Shown here one piece after another: positions 8,601 to 18,001 of a stretch of 61,190 nt of DNA. The DNA is from Pseudomonas sp. BGI-2 (GTDB lineage Bacteria > Pseudomonadota > Gammaproteobacteria > Pseudomonadales > Pseudomonadaceae), in NCBI RefSeq assembly GCF_004310295.1, contig NZ_SISB01000041.1:1-61190 (forward strand), in the 5' to 3' direction. Position 1 is the stretch's first letter. Every line of letters begins with the position of its first letter. The translations under genes were made by a program, and so were the position numbers. The notes under the pieces were generated by a model that was not told the DNA's origin, searched no databases, and was given only the letters and a program-made list of their open reading frames with translations.

Positions 8601-9617
8601 TTACGCCCGCAGTCGCAGGCGTTGCAGCAAAGACGAAGTGGCGCCCAAGGCGTCACGCAGTTGGGCGGCGGTGATGGTGCGCTTGGCCGCATCGAAAGCC
8701 AGCGCCGTTCGCAGGGCTGGCCAGCAGTGTTTCGGTAGATTCGGGGGTGCGTGCAGTTCGCGGTCGAGGTGCGCGTCGCGGGCCTCAATCGACGACAAGC
8801 GGCGGAACGGGTGTTTGCCGCCCGCCAGTTCGTAGAGCACGCAGGCCACGCCATACACATCGGCGCTGGCCGACAGCGGTTGGCCTTCGAGCAGTTCCGC
8901 GGCGGCGTAGCCCGGGGTCCAGGCGTTGAAGCGGTCGCGGCTCAGGTGTGGCAGGCCGGGAAGGATGCCCTCTTCGGCTTGACCTAGGCCGAAGTCGAAC
9001 AGGCGCACGCCTTCTTCGCTGAGCATCACGTTGCTCGGCTTCATGTCACCGTGCAGCACGCCGCGAGCGTGGGCGTAAGCCAGCGCATCGAGCAGCGGCA
9101 GCGCGATGTCGCGCAATTCTTTCCACGGCAGGCCCAGGGGCCGCTCGCAGAGCAGTTTGTCCAGGGTCAGCCCACGCATGAGTTCCATGGTGATGAAGGC
9201 GCGCTGGCAGTCGGTGTCCACTTCAAAGGTGTGCGGTCGCAGCACGTTGTCGTGGCGCAGTCGTCGGGTCAGGGCGAACTCGCTGTAGAGCAAGGCGCTG
9301 GCATCCGGCGATTCGGCAAATTCTTCGCTGAGGATTTTCAGCGCGATGTAAGGGTCGGGATCGCCGAACTGTTCGCTCAGCAAGTCCCGTGCGCGGTAAA
9401 CCGCGCCCATGCCGCCGGCACCGAGCAGACGCTCGATGCGGTAACGGCCTGCGAGCACGTCGGGCATTTCGCCGACGCTGGCCTTGGTCGGCGCCAGCGC
9501 GGGTTCTGCTTTATGCGGCTTTCCGTTTAGAGACGGGGCAAACGCAAAGTAAGTCAGGTTACTGGCCTCTTCGTCGGTCACCAGCAGGTCGTCGAGCGGC
9601 GGCATGAGTTGGGTCAT
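8601..9617 (-). CDS. stk1: T6SS-associated Ser/Thr protein kinase (Stk1/PpkA type)
   Basis: A 338-aa soluble kinase. The glycine loop LGAGGMGAVYRARD is near residue 79, the ATP lysine is in YIALKIL, the catalytic loop is LHGDMKPSNVML and the Mg motif is DFGLG. The catalytic loop reads HGD instead of HRD, so activation-loop control may not follow the RD-kinase pattern. It lacks the transmembrane and periplasmic sensor part of PpkA and matches the short Stk1 form of H2-type clusters. The start at 9617 gives an ATGA overlap with the phosphatase stop; longer readings upstream run out of frame through the phosphatase gene. Expected role: phosphorylate Fha to promote T6SS assembly. Confidence 0.9.
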   Translation of the reverse strand: MTQLMPPLDDLLVTDEEASNLTYFAFAPSLNGKPHKAEPALAPTKASVGEMPDVLAGRYRIERLLGAGGMGAVYRARDLLSEQFGDPDPYIALKILSEEFAESPDASALLYSEFALTRRLRHDNVLRPHTFEVDTDCQRAFITMELMRGLTLDKLLCERPLGLPWKELRDIALPLLDALAYAHARGVLHGDMKPSNVMLSEEGVRLFDFGLGQAEEGILPGLPHLSRDRFNAWTPGYAAAELLEGQPLSASADVYGVACVLYELAGGKHPFRRLSSIEARDAHLDRELHAPPNLPKHCWPALRTALAFDAAKRTITAAQLRDALGATSSLLQRLRLRA

Positions 9618-10342
9618 TGTCGGATCACCACGGCAGTCAGGTTGTCCCGGGCCGAGCCACGCAGGGCGCCGTCGAACAGACGCTCCAACGCAACGTGCGG
9701 CGCGGTCAGGCTCAGGGCATTGCCCAAGGCATCGCTGCTGAGCCCTTGGTACAAACCGTCGCTGCACAACAGAAACGTATCGCCGGGGTAAACCTCGAGT
9801 TCGAGCACGTCCAGCGTCAGCACATCGGCGGCCCCGACCGCACGGGTCAGGGCATGGGCCGACGGATGCGCACGGGCGTCTTCGATGCTCATGTTTTGCT
9901 CGTCGATCAGTTGCTGTTGCAGCGAATGGTCCTTGGACAGCTGATACAAACGCTGGCCACGCCACAGGTAGCAACGGCTGTCGCCGGCCCAGATGCAGGC
10001 CGCGCGATTGCCCTCCACCAGCAGCGCCACCACGGTGCTGCCCATGATGCTGTCGTGGCGCCCGGCGGTGACGGTCAACTCCTGACCCAAGCGGCGATTC
10101 AACCAGTGCAGGCACTGGCGAATACCCTTAAGTCGTTCGTCGAAGCCGTCCTGCACCGGCAATTCCGCCAGGCTGGCGACGATCAACTGGCTGGCGATGT
10201 CGCCACCCTGATGACCGCCCATGCCGTCCGCGACCACCCACAGCCCCTGCTGTGGACAGTCGAGAAAAGCATCTTCGTTGCGCGCCCGAACCTTGCCCGG
10301 ATCGGTACGCGCAGCGCTGCGCCAGGGACTGGCTACCAGCAT
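9614..10342 (-). CDS. stp1: T6SS-associated PP2C-type Ser/Thr phosphatase
   Basis: A 242-aa PP2C phosphatase with the metal-binding motifs in order: VRARNEDAFLD (about 19-29), VADGMGGHQGGDIAS (about 37-51), LLCSDGLYQGL and DNLTAVVI at the C-terminus. It reverses phosphorylation by the neighbouring kinase. Both junctions overlap by a few bases (with tssM upstream and the kinase downstream), so kinase and phosphatase are co-translated. The gene order tssM-stp1-stk1 matches the P. aeruginosa H2-T6SS cluster. Confidence 0.93.
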   Translation of the reverse strand: MLVASPWRSAARTDPGKVRARNEDAFLDCPQQGLWVVADGMGGHQGGDIASQLIVASLAELPVQDGFDERLKGIRQCLHWLNRRLGQELTVTAGRHDSIMGSTVVALLVEGNRAACIWAGDSRCYLWRGQRLYQLSKDHSLQQQLIDEQNMSIEDARAHPSAHALTRAVGAADVLTLDVLELEVYPGDTFLLCSDGLYQGLSSDALGNALSLTAPHVALERLFDGALRGSARDNLTAVVIRQ

Positions 10343-13300
10343 CAGAGCTGCACCGGCATACGGAAGGTGCGCAGCACGCCCATGTCGAACGGGTTCGGCG
10401 TGCGCTGGCTGCTGAGCAGGTAATTGGCGCGCAGGCCGCCTACGTCAGCTTTCAGCACCAGCACGTCGCGACCGCTCAGGTACTCGGTCTGCATCAGGTC
10501 GAACAGACGGAACAGCGACCAAGGACCGGTGTTCTTTTCGATACCGATCGGGCGGCCGGCCATTTTGTCGAGGACCAGGCTGGTGCGACCGTCTTCAGCA
10601 TCGGTCGGCCATTTGAACGACACCGGCACGATCGGGCCGTGACGGTATTCGATTGTTTTGTCGCCAAACTTGAACTCGGAACGGCTGACGGCCGGGTCGA
10701 GGGTGTACGGCTCCAGTTTGAACTGCACTTGCGGCTCGGCCGGGTTGATCGAGAAGAAGCTCTGGCGGATCACTTGGGCGGCGGCCATCTGGTCGAGGTA
10801 GACCTTGGAGATCGGCATGCTGTGACCGTCAATGGTGCGCAGGCGGTAGTTGCCTGGATCGCCACTGACGAACGGACGCATGTAGGTCTCGAAGAAGCGA
10901 TCGTTGATGCCCTGCGCCTTGAAGAACTCGCGGAAGTCGCTGATCGCGACGTCGCTGGTGCTGTGGGCGCTGAACGGGTAACGCTTGTTGATCGCCTTGC
11001 CGTAGAAGCTGTACAACTCGCTCTGATAACGCTGGTTCAGGTACTGGTAGGAATCGTTCAGCACCAGACGCCAGGTGTCTTCGGCCAAGACGTTGAACCA
11101 CACGCTGACCGGACGTGGCAGACGGTTGGAGGCATTGCGCAGGGCGCTCAGCGCATCACGCTGGCCGCTCATTCGGGTCTTGGCCATTTCGAACGCGGCC
11201 TGATCCGGGGAACTGGCACGCGCCAGGCTCGCCAGTTGCAGTTGCAGGTCATTGAGCGCCGCGAGTGCCGGGGTCAAATCAGCGGCCGGGCCGTTGTTGT
11301 CATCCAGCAGACGGTGCAGCGGCTCGAAACGACGTTGCAGGGATTTCTTCGCGGTGTCTGGCAGGTTCTTGGTCGCGGCCATGTTCGAGGCCTGGTCCGC
11401 TGCGGCAGACGCCAGTTTGCCCAGCTTGCCCAACTTGCCTTTCTGGTCTGCCAGCGCTCCAGCAGCATCAGCCGCTTGGTCAACCGGTTCGGCTTCTGCC
11501 GGGAAACGGGTGTTCTCGCGCACTTCGACCAGCAGTTGCAGCACCGGGGAATTGGCGGAAGTCAGGCCCGCCAGTTGCTCGGCACCCTCGCCCGCATCGT
11601 TGATCGGTGGCAAGGCAACCTGGCCGACCGCTTCACTCCAGAAGTTGGCGTAGTCGCGGAAGTACAGTTGCTCCAGTTCGACCATCAGGCGACGCAAGTC
11701 CATGCCGCTGATGCCCGCGCCCTCGCCCAGCACCCAGTTGTCACGCAGGATGTCGGTGACCAGCGCACTGCCCTGGACCGAGAAATACTGCTGATAGCCC
11801 TGTTGGGTGTAGAAGCCTGGGATCACGTAATCGGTGCCGACAAACAACGAAGCCTGTGGGCCCATGTGTTGGCTCAAACGGTATTCCGGCAGGTTGCGGG
11901 CCTGCTCGCGCAGCATGCGGTAAACCACGTTGGCCAGCGACTCGCTGCGCAGCACCTGACGCGCCTGCGCCACCAGTTGATCGTTCAGCGGGTAGATAAA
12001 TGGCTGCTTGAGCAAGCGCTCGAAGTGCGTGTTCAAACCGTTCTGCACCGCGGTGTTGCCGGCGTAACGCTGGGACCAGTCAGTGGCGACCCAATCCTTG
12101 AGCCACGCCGCATCGCGACGATCCTTCATGTTCAGCATCAGGTACGCGCGCAGGCTGTTGAGCAGGCGTTCGCGGTCCTTCATGTTGGCGCGGATCTGTC
12201 CTTCCAGCAGCGTTGCGACCTTCGGCAGCAGTTGCGCTTCGAGCTCACGCTCGTATGCGTCCTTGACCACCGGATTGACCTCTTCGCCCTGGTACAGGCC
12301 GCCACGTTCGTGGTACGACACGTCACCTTTTTTCGGGAAGACTTGAGTCGCCGCGTAGCTGGTGTCGAGGGTCTTGAGCACCGCCATGGAATCATCACGC
12401 GCGGTCAGGGCCGAGCGTTGCTGCGTCCAGTTGGTGGCCAGGTTGCGCAGGTTTTCCAGACGCTCGTAGTTGGCGGAGAAACCGCCCGCCCACAGCATGC
12501 CGAACAGCGCCAGTGCCGCCAAAGCGCCGACGTACAAGGCGCGCTGGCCCCAATGGATGCGGCTGCGTTCGCGCTTGTCCAGACCGGCCAGATCGGCTTC
12601 CGGGAAGATCACGCGACTGAGCAAGTGGTGAATGAAGCGCGAACGCCCGCTGCGCAAGGTCGGCAGCATGCCGGCGTTCATGCCCAGATTGGCACCAATG
12701 TTGGCGGTGGTCTGGTCCATCTCTTGAGTCAGGTGCGGTGCGCTGGTCAGGTAGAAACCGCGCAACTGGCTGACACGCTGGTAGCGGTTGCCGGTGAACG
12801 CCATGTCCACGAACAGGCACAGGCGCTCGCCGATCTGTCCCAGTTGATGCGGGAAGTCGAGGATGCGGCCACGGCGCTGGGTGTCGCGCTCCTGGTGCAT
12901 GCGCATGATCACTTGGCTGTTCAGGCGACGCAGCAGCTCTTCGAACTCGGCGCGCAGGACGGCGACGTCGGTGCCGCTCTGCTCTTTGCGAAAGCTGGTG
13001 CCGAGCACCTGATCGCTTTCTTCGCGGGTCAGTTGATCGAAGAACTCGTCGAAACCGAGCAGCTTGTCAGCCTTGCTCAGCACCAGATAAACCGGCACAT
13101 CGACGTGCAGTTTTTGATGCACATCTTGCAGACGCGCACGCACCTGGCGAGCCAGGGTGTCGAGGTCTTGCTCGGTGTTGCCCAGCAGCAATTCAACCGG
13201 GATGGTCACCAGCACGCCGTTCAACGGGCGGTTGCGACGACGCTTGCGCAGCAAGTCGAGCAAGGTGCTCCAGGCGCTGCCATCGACTTCGGCATCCGGC

Positions 13301-13884
13301 TGGGTCAGGTAACGCCCGGCAGTGTCGATCAGCACGCCGTGGTCGGCAAAATACCAGTCGCAATGACGGGTGCCGAGGGTGTCGCGGGTCAGCTTGCGGT
13401 CGATCTTGTTGATCGGAAACTCAAGGCCCGAAAAGTCCAGCAGGCTGGTCTTGCCGCTGCCCTGCGGGCCGATCAGCAAGTACCACGGCAAGTCACTGCG
13501 CCAGCGTTCGCTGCGACCGCGATACAGGCTCGAGGTCTTCAGGGTTTTCAACGCATCCTTGAAGCGCACGCGAAGCTCTTTCTGCTCTTCGTCGATCAGC
13601 TCTTCACGGCGGATACGATCCTGGCCGTCTTCAGTGTCTTCGATGGCTTTCTTGCGTACGCCAGCGCGCCAGCTGACGAAGACCATGGTCAGGCCCCAGA
13701 TCAGGAACAGCACACTGATGGTCATCAGGCGGGAGGTCGAACCTTCCCAGAACTTGTAGTCATCAACGGCCAGCAGCGGCCCGGCGAACCACACCAGCAG
13801 CGCGACAAACAGCACCACCAGCAAGGTCCAGACCCAGGTCTTGCGCAAGAATGCGCCGACTTTCTTGAAAAACTTTTTCATCAC
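10342..13884 (-). CDS. tssM: T6SS membrane-complex protein TssM (IcmF)
   Basis: An 1180-aa inner-membrane protein. Two N-terminal transmembrane helices (about 19-41 and 52-72) flank a short loop, and a third helix is near 430-450 (ALYVGALAALALFGMLW). The cytoplasmic domain between them has a Walker A motif GPQGSGKTS (139-147). The long periplasmic part after helix 3 contacts TssJ and the outer membrane. Length is normal for the family. It pairs with TssL and TssJ, encoded just upstream, to form the trans-envelope channel. Its start lies 11 bases after the tssL stop. Confidence 0.96.
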   Translation of the reverse strand: MMKKFFKKVGAFLRKTWVWTLLVVLFVALLVWFAGPLLAVDDYKFWEGSTSRLMTISVLFLIWGLTMVFVSWRAGVRKKAIEDTEDGQDRIRREELIDEEQKELRVRFKDALKTLKTSSLYRGRSERWRSDLPWYLLIGPQGSGKTSLLDFSGLEFPINKIDRKLTRDTLGTRHCDWYFADHGVLIDTAGRYLTQPDAEVDGSAWSTLLDLLRKRRRNRPLNGVLVTIPVELLLGNTEQDLDTLARQVRARLQDVHQKLHVDVPVYLVLSKADKLLGFDEFFDQLTREESDQVLGTSFRKEQSGTDVAVLRAEFEELLRRLNSQVIMRMHQERDTQRRGRILDFPHQLGQIGERLCLFVDMAFTGNRYQRVSQLRGFYLTSAPHLTQEMDQTTANIGANLGMNAGMLPTLRSGRSRFIHHLLSRVIFPEADLAGLDKRERSRIHWGQRALYVGALAALALFGMLWAGGFSANYERLENLRNLATNWTQQRSALTARDDSMAVLKTLDTSYAATQVFPKKGDVSYHERGGLYQGEEVNPVVKDAYERELEAQLLPKVATLLEGQIRANMKDRERLLNSLRAYLMLNMKDRRDAAWLKDWVATDWSQRYAGNTAVQNGLNTHFERLLKQPFIYPLNDQLVAQARQVLRSESLANVVYRMLREQARNLPEYRLSQHMGPQASLFVGTDYVIPGFYTQQGYQQYFSVQGSALVTDILRDNWVLGEGAGISGMDLRRLMVELEQLYFRDYANFWSEAVGQVALPPINDAGEGAEQLAGLTSANSPVLQLLVEVRENTRFPAEAEPVDQAADAAGALADQKGKLGKLGKLASAAADQASNMAATKNLPDTAKKSLQRRFEPLHRLLDDNNGPAADLTPALAALNDLQLQLASLARASSPDQAAFEMAKTRMSGQRDALSALRNASNRLPRPVSVWFNVLAEDTWRLVLNDSYQYLNQRYQSELYSFYGKAINKRYPFSAHSTSDVAISDFREFFKAQGINDRFFETYMRPFVSGDPGNYRLRTIDGHSMPISKVYLDQMAAAQVIRQSFFSINPAEPQVQFKLEPYTLDPAVSRSEFKFGDKTIEYRHGPIVPVSFKWPTDAEDGRTSLVLDKMAGRPIGIEKNTGPWSLFRLFDLMQTEYLSGRDVLVLKADVGGLRANYLLSSQRTPNPFDMGVLRTFRMPVQL

Positions 13885-13894
13885 ACGTCCCTGT

Positions 13895-14770
13895 TTACGG
13901 CTGCGACGGCGGCTGGACCGCGGCCGGATCTAGCTGCTGAAAAGGTTGCAGAACGGTTTCGCGTTGCTCGCCCAAGACCCAGGCGAAACCCGAATACATC
14001 ACCACCAGGCAGACCACGGTGAACAGCACCACCATCCACGCCGGCACGATGCGCACCAGGCTGCGGCGCTGATCGTTCAAGCCTTCCCAGTGCGGCGAAA
14101 GCTCGCGAGGCACGTCGCCGCGCAACTGACGAATCTGGCGATACAAGGCGTCGCGGATGCCTTCGAGCTCGAGCATGCCGCGGGCTTGAACCCGGTACTT
14201 GCCTTCGAAGCCCAGCGACAGGCACAGGTACATCAGCTCCAGCATCGGCAGGTGCTTGACCGGGTTTTTCGACAGACGATCCAGCAGCTGGAAGAACTTC
14301 TCGCCACCGAAGGTTTCGTTGTGGAAGCTGCTGAGCAGGCTCATCTGCGACCACTCGCTTTCGTTGCCCCACGGCGTGGTCACGACGGCTTCATCGACCA
14401 CGGTGCAGAGCACGTAACGCGCGGCCATCACCTGGCTGCTTTCGGCGCCGTTGTGCAGCGCCCGCACTTCAAACAGTTTCAGCCCGGCGGTCAGTCGCTC
14501 GTTGAGCGCGTACATGTCTTCGCGGGTATCGCTGTGCTTGAGCCGCACCACTTCCGACAACAGATCGGACGCAGCGGCCACCAGCGAATTGAGGCTGATG
14601 TTGAAGGATTCCGCCGGGCGCAAGCGTGCGGCGTAAATCATCCGTTCTTCGAGCTGTTCAAAACGCGGCGGTGCGGCGAAATCTGTCAGCGGGCTCGAAG
14701 CAGGGCCGTGGCCCTGGCGGTCGAGCAGGACGGTTTTGTCGTCCTGGTTATGTTCCATGTCCTTGATCAT
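13895..14770 (-). CDS. tssL: T6SS membrane-complex protein TssL (DotU)
   Basis: A 291-aa DotU-type protein: a cytoplasmic helical domain (LYALNERLTAGLKLFEVRAL region, then YVLCTVVDEAVVTTPWGNESEW, the family's most conserved stretch) and one C-terminal membrane anchor (MVVLFTVVCLVVMYSGFAWV, about 246-265). There is no OmpA-like peptidoglycan-binding extension, so this is the short form. An internal ATG four codons downstream (MEHNQDD) is an alternative start. It binds TssM and the baseplate protein TssK. Confidence 0.94.
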   Translation of the reverse strand: MIKDMEHNQDDKTVLLDRQGHGPASSPLTDFAAPPRFEQLEERMIYAARLRPAESFNISLNSLVAAASDLLSEVVRLKHSDTREDMYALNERLTAGLKLFEVRALHNGAESSQVMAARYVLCTVVDEAVVTTPWGNESEWSQMSLLSSFHNETFGGEKFFQLLDRLSKNPVKHLPMLELMYLCLSLGFEGKYRVQARGMLELEGIRDALYRQIRQLRGDVPRELSPHWEGLNDQRRSLVRIVPAWMVVLFTVVCLVVMYSGFAWVLGEQRETVLQPFQQLDPAAVQPPSQP

Positions 14771-14775
14771 GTCGG

Positions 14776-16107
14776 TCAGTTCCTGATGGCCCAGAATTTC
14801 AGTTCAAGCTCGGCGAATTCGCCGGACACGTGGAACGCGAAACCGCCGGAGCGCTCGAGTTGTGCCAGGTCTTCGGAACTGAGTTCGAGAATGAAATAGG
14901 TTTTGTTGGAGTGGAACGCGATCTGCCGCGGCGCCACCGGCAACGGTTTGACCTTGATGCCCGGCAGATGCAGGTTGACCAGTTGGCGGATGCGCTCCAC
15001 CGGGCCGACCTTGAGGTGCGCCGGCAAGCGATGGCGCAGTTCTTCGGAATCGCAGTTGGCACTGGCTGCGAGCACGAACGAGGCCGAGCCCAGTAGTTTG
15101 TGGTCGTGCAACGGCGAGACGATGATCCCGTACTGACGCGCTTGCAGGACCAGTTCGATGGCGTGCTGTTCGAGCACCATCGACAGCACCTGACGAATCG
15201 CTTCCATCAGTTTGCGGAAGCTTGCGCCCTGGTCGCTGTGCTGATAACGGCTGTCCAGACGCGGGCGTTTGCTGTCGCTGGAGAACGTCGCCAGGTCGCC
15301 AAGCATGGTCAGCAGCGTGCGGTACAACTCTTCTGGGTGAACCTGCTCCAGGCCGAGGTAGTGACGCAGCAGCAATTCGGTGCGGTTGATCAGTTGCAGC
15401 ATCATGAAGTCGCCGACTTCCGCGCCACCGACTTTGCCGTTGGAGCGAATCCGCTCGGCGATGGTGTCGCCACGGTGGCCGAGCATGCTGATCACTTCTT
15501 TCAAGCACGACAGCAGGTAACTGGACGAATGCGCCTGAATGTAGGTCGGCACGAAATCCGGGTCGAGGCTGATCACGCCGTCGGGCGTGGTGTCGAGCAC
15601 TTCGCAGATCTTCAGTTTCACGTAGGCCTGGTCGCTCTGCTGCTCGCCGAGCAACAGTTTGAAGTCCGGGCGGCCGCAGCTGACCTGGCTGGCGGAATCG
15701 TCGCCGGCGTTGGAGTCAGCCACTTCCGCTTCGTACGCGGTGTAGCGCGCCAGCACGTCGGATTGCTCCGGGCGACGGGCCTCGATGTGGTTGCCGGTAA
15801 CCAGAGGCAGTGCCAGGTAAATTGGCGTGTTGCCGGTGTTCGGCGGCACGTCGAGGGCCAGCGGCTCAGTGTTGCCGCCGAGTTCGAACAGGCTGCCGTC
15901 CGGCAGAATCCCCGAGGCCTGGCTGATCACCAGTTTGCCCATGTTGAGGAACTGCAAGTCGATGTCCAGGTTCAGGAAGCCCCAGGTGTAGCTGCCCAGC
16001 AACTGGGTGCGGGTCTTCATCTGGTGGTCGTAATAGCGATCGTTATGCTGGAAGTGCTGCGGACGCAGCAGCATGCCTTCCTGCCAAATGACTTTATGGG
16101 AATTCAT
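14776..16107 (-). CDS. tssK: T6SS baseplate protein TssK
   Basis: A 443-aa TssK. The N-terminus (KVIWQEGMLLRPQHFQHNDR) is the diagnostic family start. It trimerises and joins the baseplate wedge (TssF/TssG/TssE) to the TssJLM membrane complex. It lies 2 bases after tssJ and 5 bases before tssL, in the normal tssJ-tssK-tssL order. No oddities of length or composition. Confidence 0.96.
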   Translation of the reverse strand: MNSHKVIWQEGMLLRPQHFQHNDRYYDHQMKTRTQLLGSYTWGFLNLDIDLQFLNMGKLVISQASGILPDGSLFELGGNTEPLALDVPPNTGNTPIYLALPLVTGNHIEARRPEQSDVLARYTAYEAEVADSNAGDDSASQVSCGRPDFKLLLGEQQSDQAYVKLKICEVLDTTPDGVISLDPDFVPTYIQAHSSSYLLSCLKEVISMLGHRGDTIAERIRSNGKVGGAEVGDFMMLQLINRTELLLRHYLGLEQVHPEELYRTLLTMLGDLATFSSDSKRPRLDSRYQHSDQGASFRKLMEAIRQVLSMVLEQHAIELVLQARQYGIIVSPLHDHKLLGSASFVLAASANCDSEELRHRLPAHLKVGPVERIRQLVNLHLPGIKVKPLPVAPRQIAFHSNKTYFILELSSEDLAQLERSGGFAFHVSGEFAELELKFWAIRN

Positions 16108-16109
16108 GT

Positions 16110-16619
16110 TCAGTCATCCGCCTTGGCGAGCGTTTCGTTGCTGTTGCGAATGCCGGCCTGATCGAGGATCAGGTCCGCGTCGGTGACTTCCACCGGGGTA
16201 ACTTGCACCGTGTAACGCCATTTGGTTTCGGGCAGGTCACGGTAGGCGGCGAGAATGCCGACGTAGCGACTGCCCTCCTCCACGCTGAGTTTCATTTCCA
16301 CGGTTTCGCCCGGGCGCAGTTCGAGTTCTTCGCTGGCCACCAGGTCCGGGGCCAGGGATTCCTTGGCGCGCTCGTACAGGCTGAAGAAGTCAGCGTTCTC
16401 GAAGGTCACCGGGTGCTTGAGCTCGAACAGACGCACGACGATCGGCGACGGACGCCCGTTGAGGTCCGGGTTCAGCTGATCGCTGGCGGTGAGCTTCAGG
16501 TTGAGCTTGGTGACGTGGGAATACGGCGACAGCGACGAGCAGCCGGCCAGCAGCACCAGGGCCGCGAACGCTGTCAGCGTCTTGAAAAAAGCGGTCGAGC
16601 AGCGAGACATGCGCATCAT
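16110..16619 (-). CDS. tssJ: T6SS outer-membrane lipoprotein TssJ
   Basis: A 169-aa lipoprotein. The signal peptide has the lipobox LLAGC (cysteine near residue 27), followed by SSLSPYSHVTKLNLKLTASD and the beta-sandwich core with LNGRPSPIVVRLFELK, a TssJ hallmark. It is tethered to the outer membrane and binds the TssM periplasmic domain. The start codon overlaps the stop of the fha gene (ATGATG), so translation is coupled. Confidence 0.93.
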   Translation of the reverse strand: MMRMSRCSTAFFKTLTAFAALVLLAGCSSLSPYSHVTKLNLKLTASDQLNPDLNGRPSPIVVRLFELKHPVTFENADFFSLYERAKESLAPDLVASEELELRPGETVEMKLSVEEGSRYVGILAAYRDLPETKWRYTVQVTPVEVTDADLILDQAGIRNSNETLAKADD

Positions 16620-17812
16620 CCTTGGTGGTCGGTGTGAAGGGTGGAAATCAGGCGAATCTGTTCTTCGTAGGCCTGGGCAAAGTCGCGGGCCAACAGGCGC
16701 TCGCTCCAGTCATCGTCCTGGCGCAGGGCCTGGTGATAACGACCGTACGCTCTCCAGCGGCTGCCGGACGTGGCCATGATCGGCTTGTTGTCGCGCTCGA
16801 AGCGCAAGGTCAACTGCTCTGGCGAGAAGTGATCCAGCGTGCCGCGAACGGCGGCGCGGCTGGCGGTCAGCAAGGCCACCTGATGCGCCTGCAAATCGCG
16901 GAACGAACGAGAGATCGCTTGCTCGGCCGGCAGCTGACCCGGCTTGTTCGGCTGCAACAAAATGCCCAGCGCTTCACCGGCATCAACGGCGAATTTCAAT
17001 GGGTTTTTGTGGGTGCCTTGCACGGTGGTCTGGGCCAGACGCAATTCGTTTTTCAGTTCGCTGCGGGTGCGCAGGCTCTGCTGCAAACCGCTGACGCTCT
17101 GCTTGAGCAGGCGTGCCGCGTTCAGCGCCAAGGCTTCGCGGGCGTCGTGGTCGAGGCCTTTGAGGTCCACGCCCAGTGCCGCGCCGAAGTGCTCCCAGAA
17201 ACCTTCGCTCTGACGCTCGACGGCTTTTGGCGCCGGAGCTGGCTCGGGCTCTGCCGGGGCGTTGATCAGCTCCGGGACCATCAGGCTTTCCATGTCGATG
17301 CGGGCGTAGTCGGCGCGCTGACGGGTGTCCTCGATAGTGGTGCTCGGGGAGATCAGTTCGTCGATTTCCGAATACACGCGCTCTTGCTGATCGAGGGCGT
17401 TGAGCGGATCGAGGTCGAGGAACGCATCGTCCGGAATGATGCTGCCCGCCGCTTGCGGACGGCCGACTTCCACGTCGAAGGTCGCCGGGTCGCGCACCAG
17501 CCGTGCACGGATCTCGAAATCACCCAGCACATACACGCTGCCGTGCTCGATGCGCATCGCTTCGCCCTTGCGCAGTCGCGCGCCGCTTTCGCTGTCCTGA
17601 ATACCGTTGCTGCTGGTATCGGTCAGGAAAAACGTGCCTTCGCGGTAGCTGATCAACGCGTGGTGGTTGGACAGATGACGCTTGCGGTCGGGAATGATCC
17701 AGTCGCAATCCTCGCCCCGGCCAATCACGCCACCGGCCTGTTTGAAGGTCTTCTGGCACAAATCCGTGGGCACGAACTGCTTGGTGTTCAGCATTTCGAA
17801 AACCAGTTCCAT
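16616..17812 (-). CDS. fha: FHA-domain T6SS regulator (TagH/Fha type)
   Basis: A 398-aa protein from ATG 17812, chosen because AAGGAG lies 7 bases upstream; a longer frame reaches 17833. The N-terminal FHA domain (about 20-95) has GRGEDCDWIIPDRKRHLSNHH with the phosphothreonine-binding RxxS/NH pattern. The C-terminal part (about 190-390) is the ImpI/VasC-type helical domain (FWEHFGAALGVDLKG, then WRAYGRYHQALRQDDDWSE). It would be the substrate read by the kinase/phosphatase pair encoded at 8601-10342. It sits between a tiny lipoprotein gene and tssJ, as in the H2-type cluster. Confidence 0.93.
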   Translation of the reverse strand: MELVFEMLNTKQFVPTDLCQKTFKQAGGVIGRGEDCDWIIPDRKRHLSNHHALISYREGTFFLTDTSSNGIQDSESGARLRKGEAMRIEHGSVYVLGDFEIRARLVRDPATFDVEVGRPQAAGSIIPDDAFLDLDPLNALDQQERVYSEIDELISPSTTIEDTRQRADYARIDMESLMVPELINAPAEPEPAPAPKAVERQSEGFWEHFGAALGVDLKGLDHDAREALALNAARLLKQSVSGLQQSLRTRSELKNELRLAQTTVQGTHKNPLKFAVDAGEALGILLQPNKPGQLPAEQAISRSFRDLQAHQVALLTASRAAVRGTLDHFSPEQLTLRFERDNKPIMATSGSRWRAYGRYHQALRQDDDWSERLLARDFAQAYEEQIRLISTLHTDHQG

Positions 17813-17829
17813 GGTGATACTCCTTGCGG

Positions 17830-17970
17830 TCACTTGCCGCGATTGACCGCCTGCGGATCACCCAATGGGCGATAGGTGTTGTCGTTGAATTTGTAATTGC
17901 CGCTGCAGCCGCCGAGGCCGCATAGAACGACGAGGGTCAGCAGGACGGCTTGCCAGTGACGAACAGGCAT
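17830..17970 (-). CDS. Small lipoprotein between sfa and fha (PA1664/OrfX-like)
   Basis: A 46-aa ORF with ATG at 17968-17970 and TGA at 17830-17832. Residues 1-21 form a lipoprotein signal with the lipobox-like end GLGGC, followed by a short tail (SGNYKFNDNTYRPLGDPQAV). In the P. aeruginosa H2-T6SS a similarly placed small gene (PA1664, OrfX) separates sfa2 and fha2. It ends 17 bases before the fha start. The role is unknown; it may be an outer- or inner-membrane anchor accessory. Good coding character and conserved position support it being real. Confidence 0.75.
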   Translation of the reverse strand: MPVRHWQAVLLTLVVLCGLGGCSGNYKFNDNTYRPLGDPQAVNRGK

Positions 17971-18001
17971 CAGAGGGTCTCCATGGGTAGACAAAGCACA
18001 A

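Noticed and set aside
9618..10115. N-terminal extension of the kinase frame
   Set aside because: This part overlaps the phosphatase gene in another frame and reads as low-complexity Arg/Gly/Pro. The ATGA junction at 9617 gives the natural start.
10252..14022. 1256-aa open frame on the plus strand
   Set aside because: Antisense to tssM, with composition rich in His/Gln/Val/Ala typical of a reverse-complement shadow. No domain recognised.
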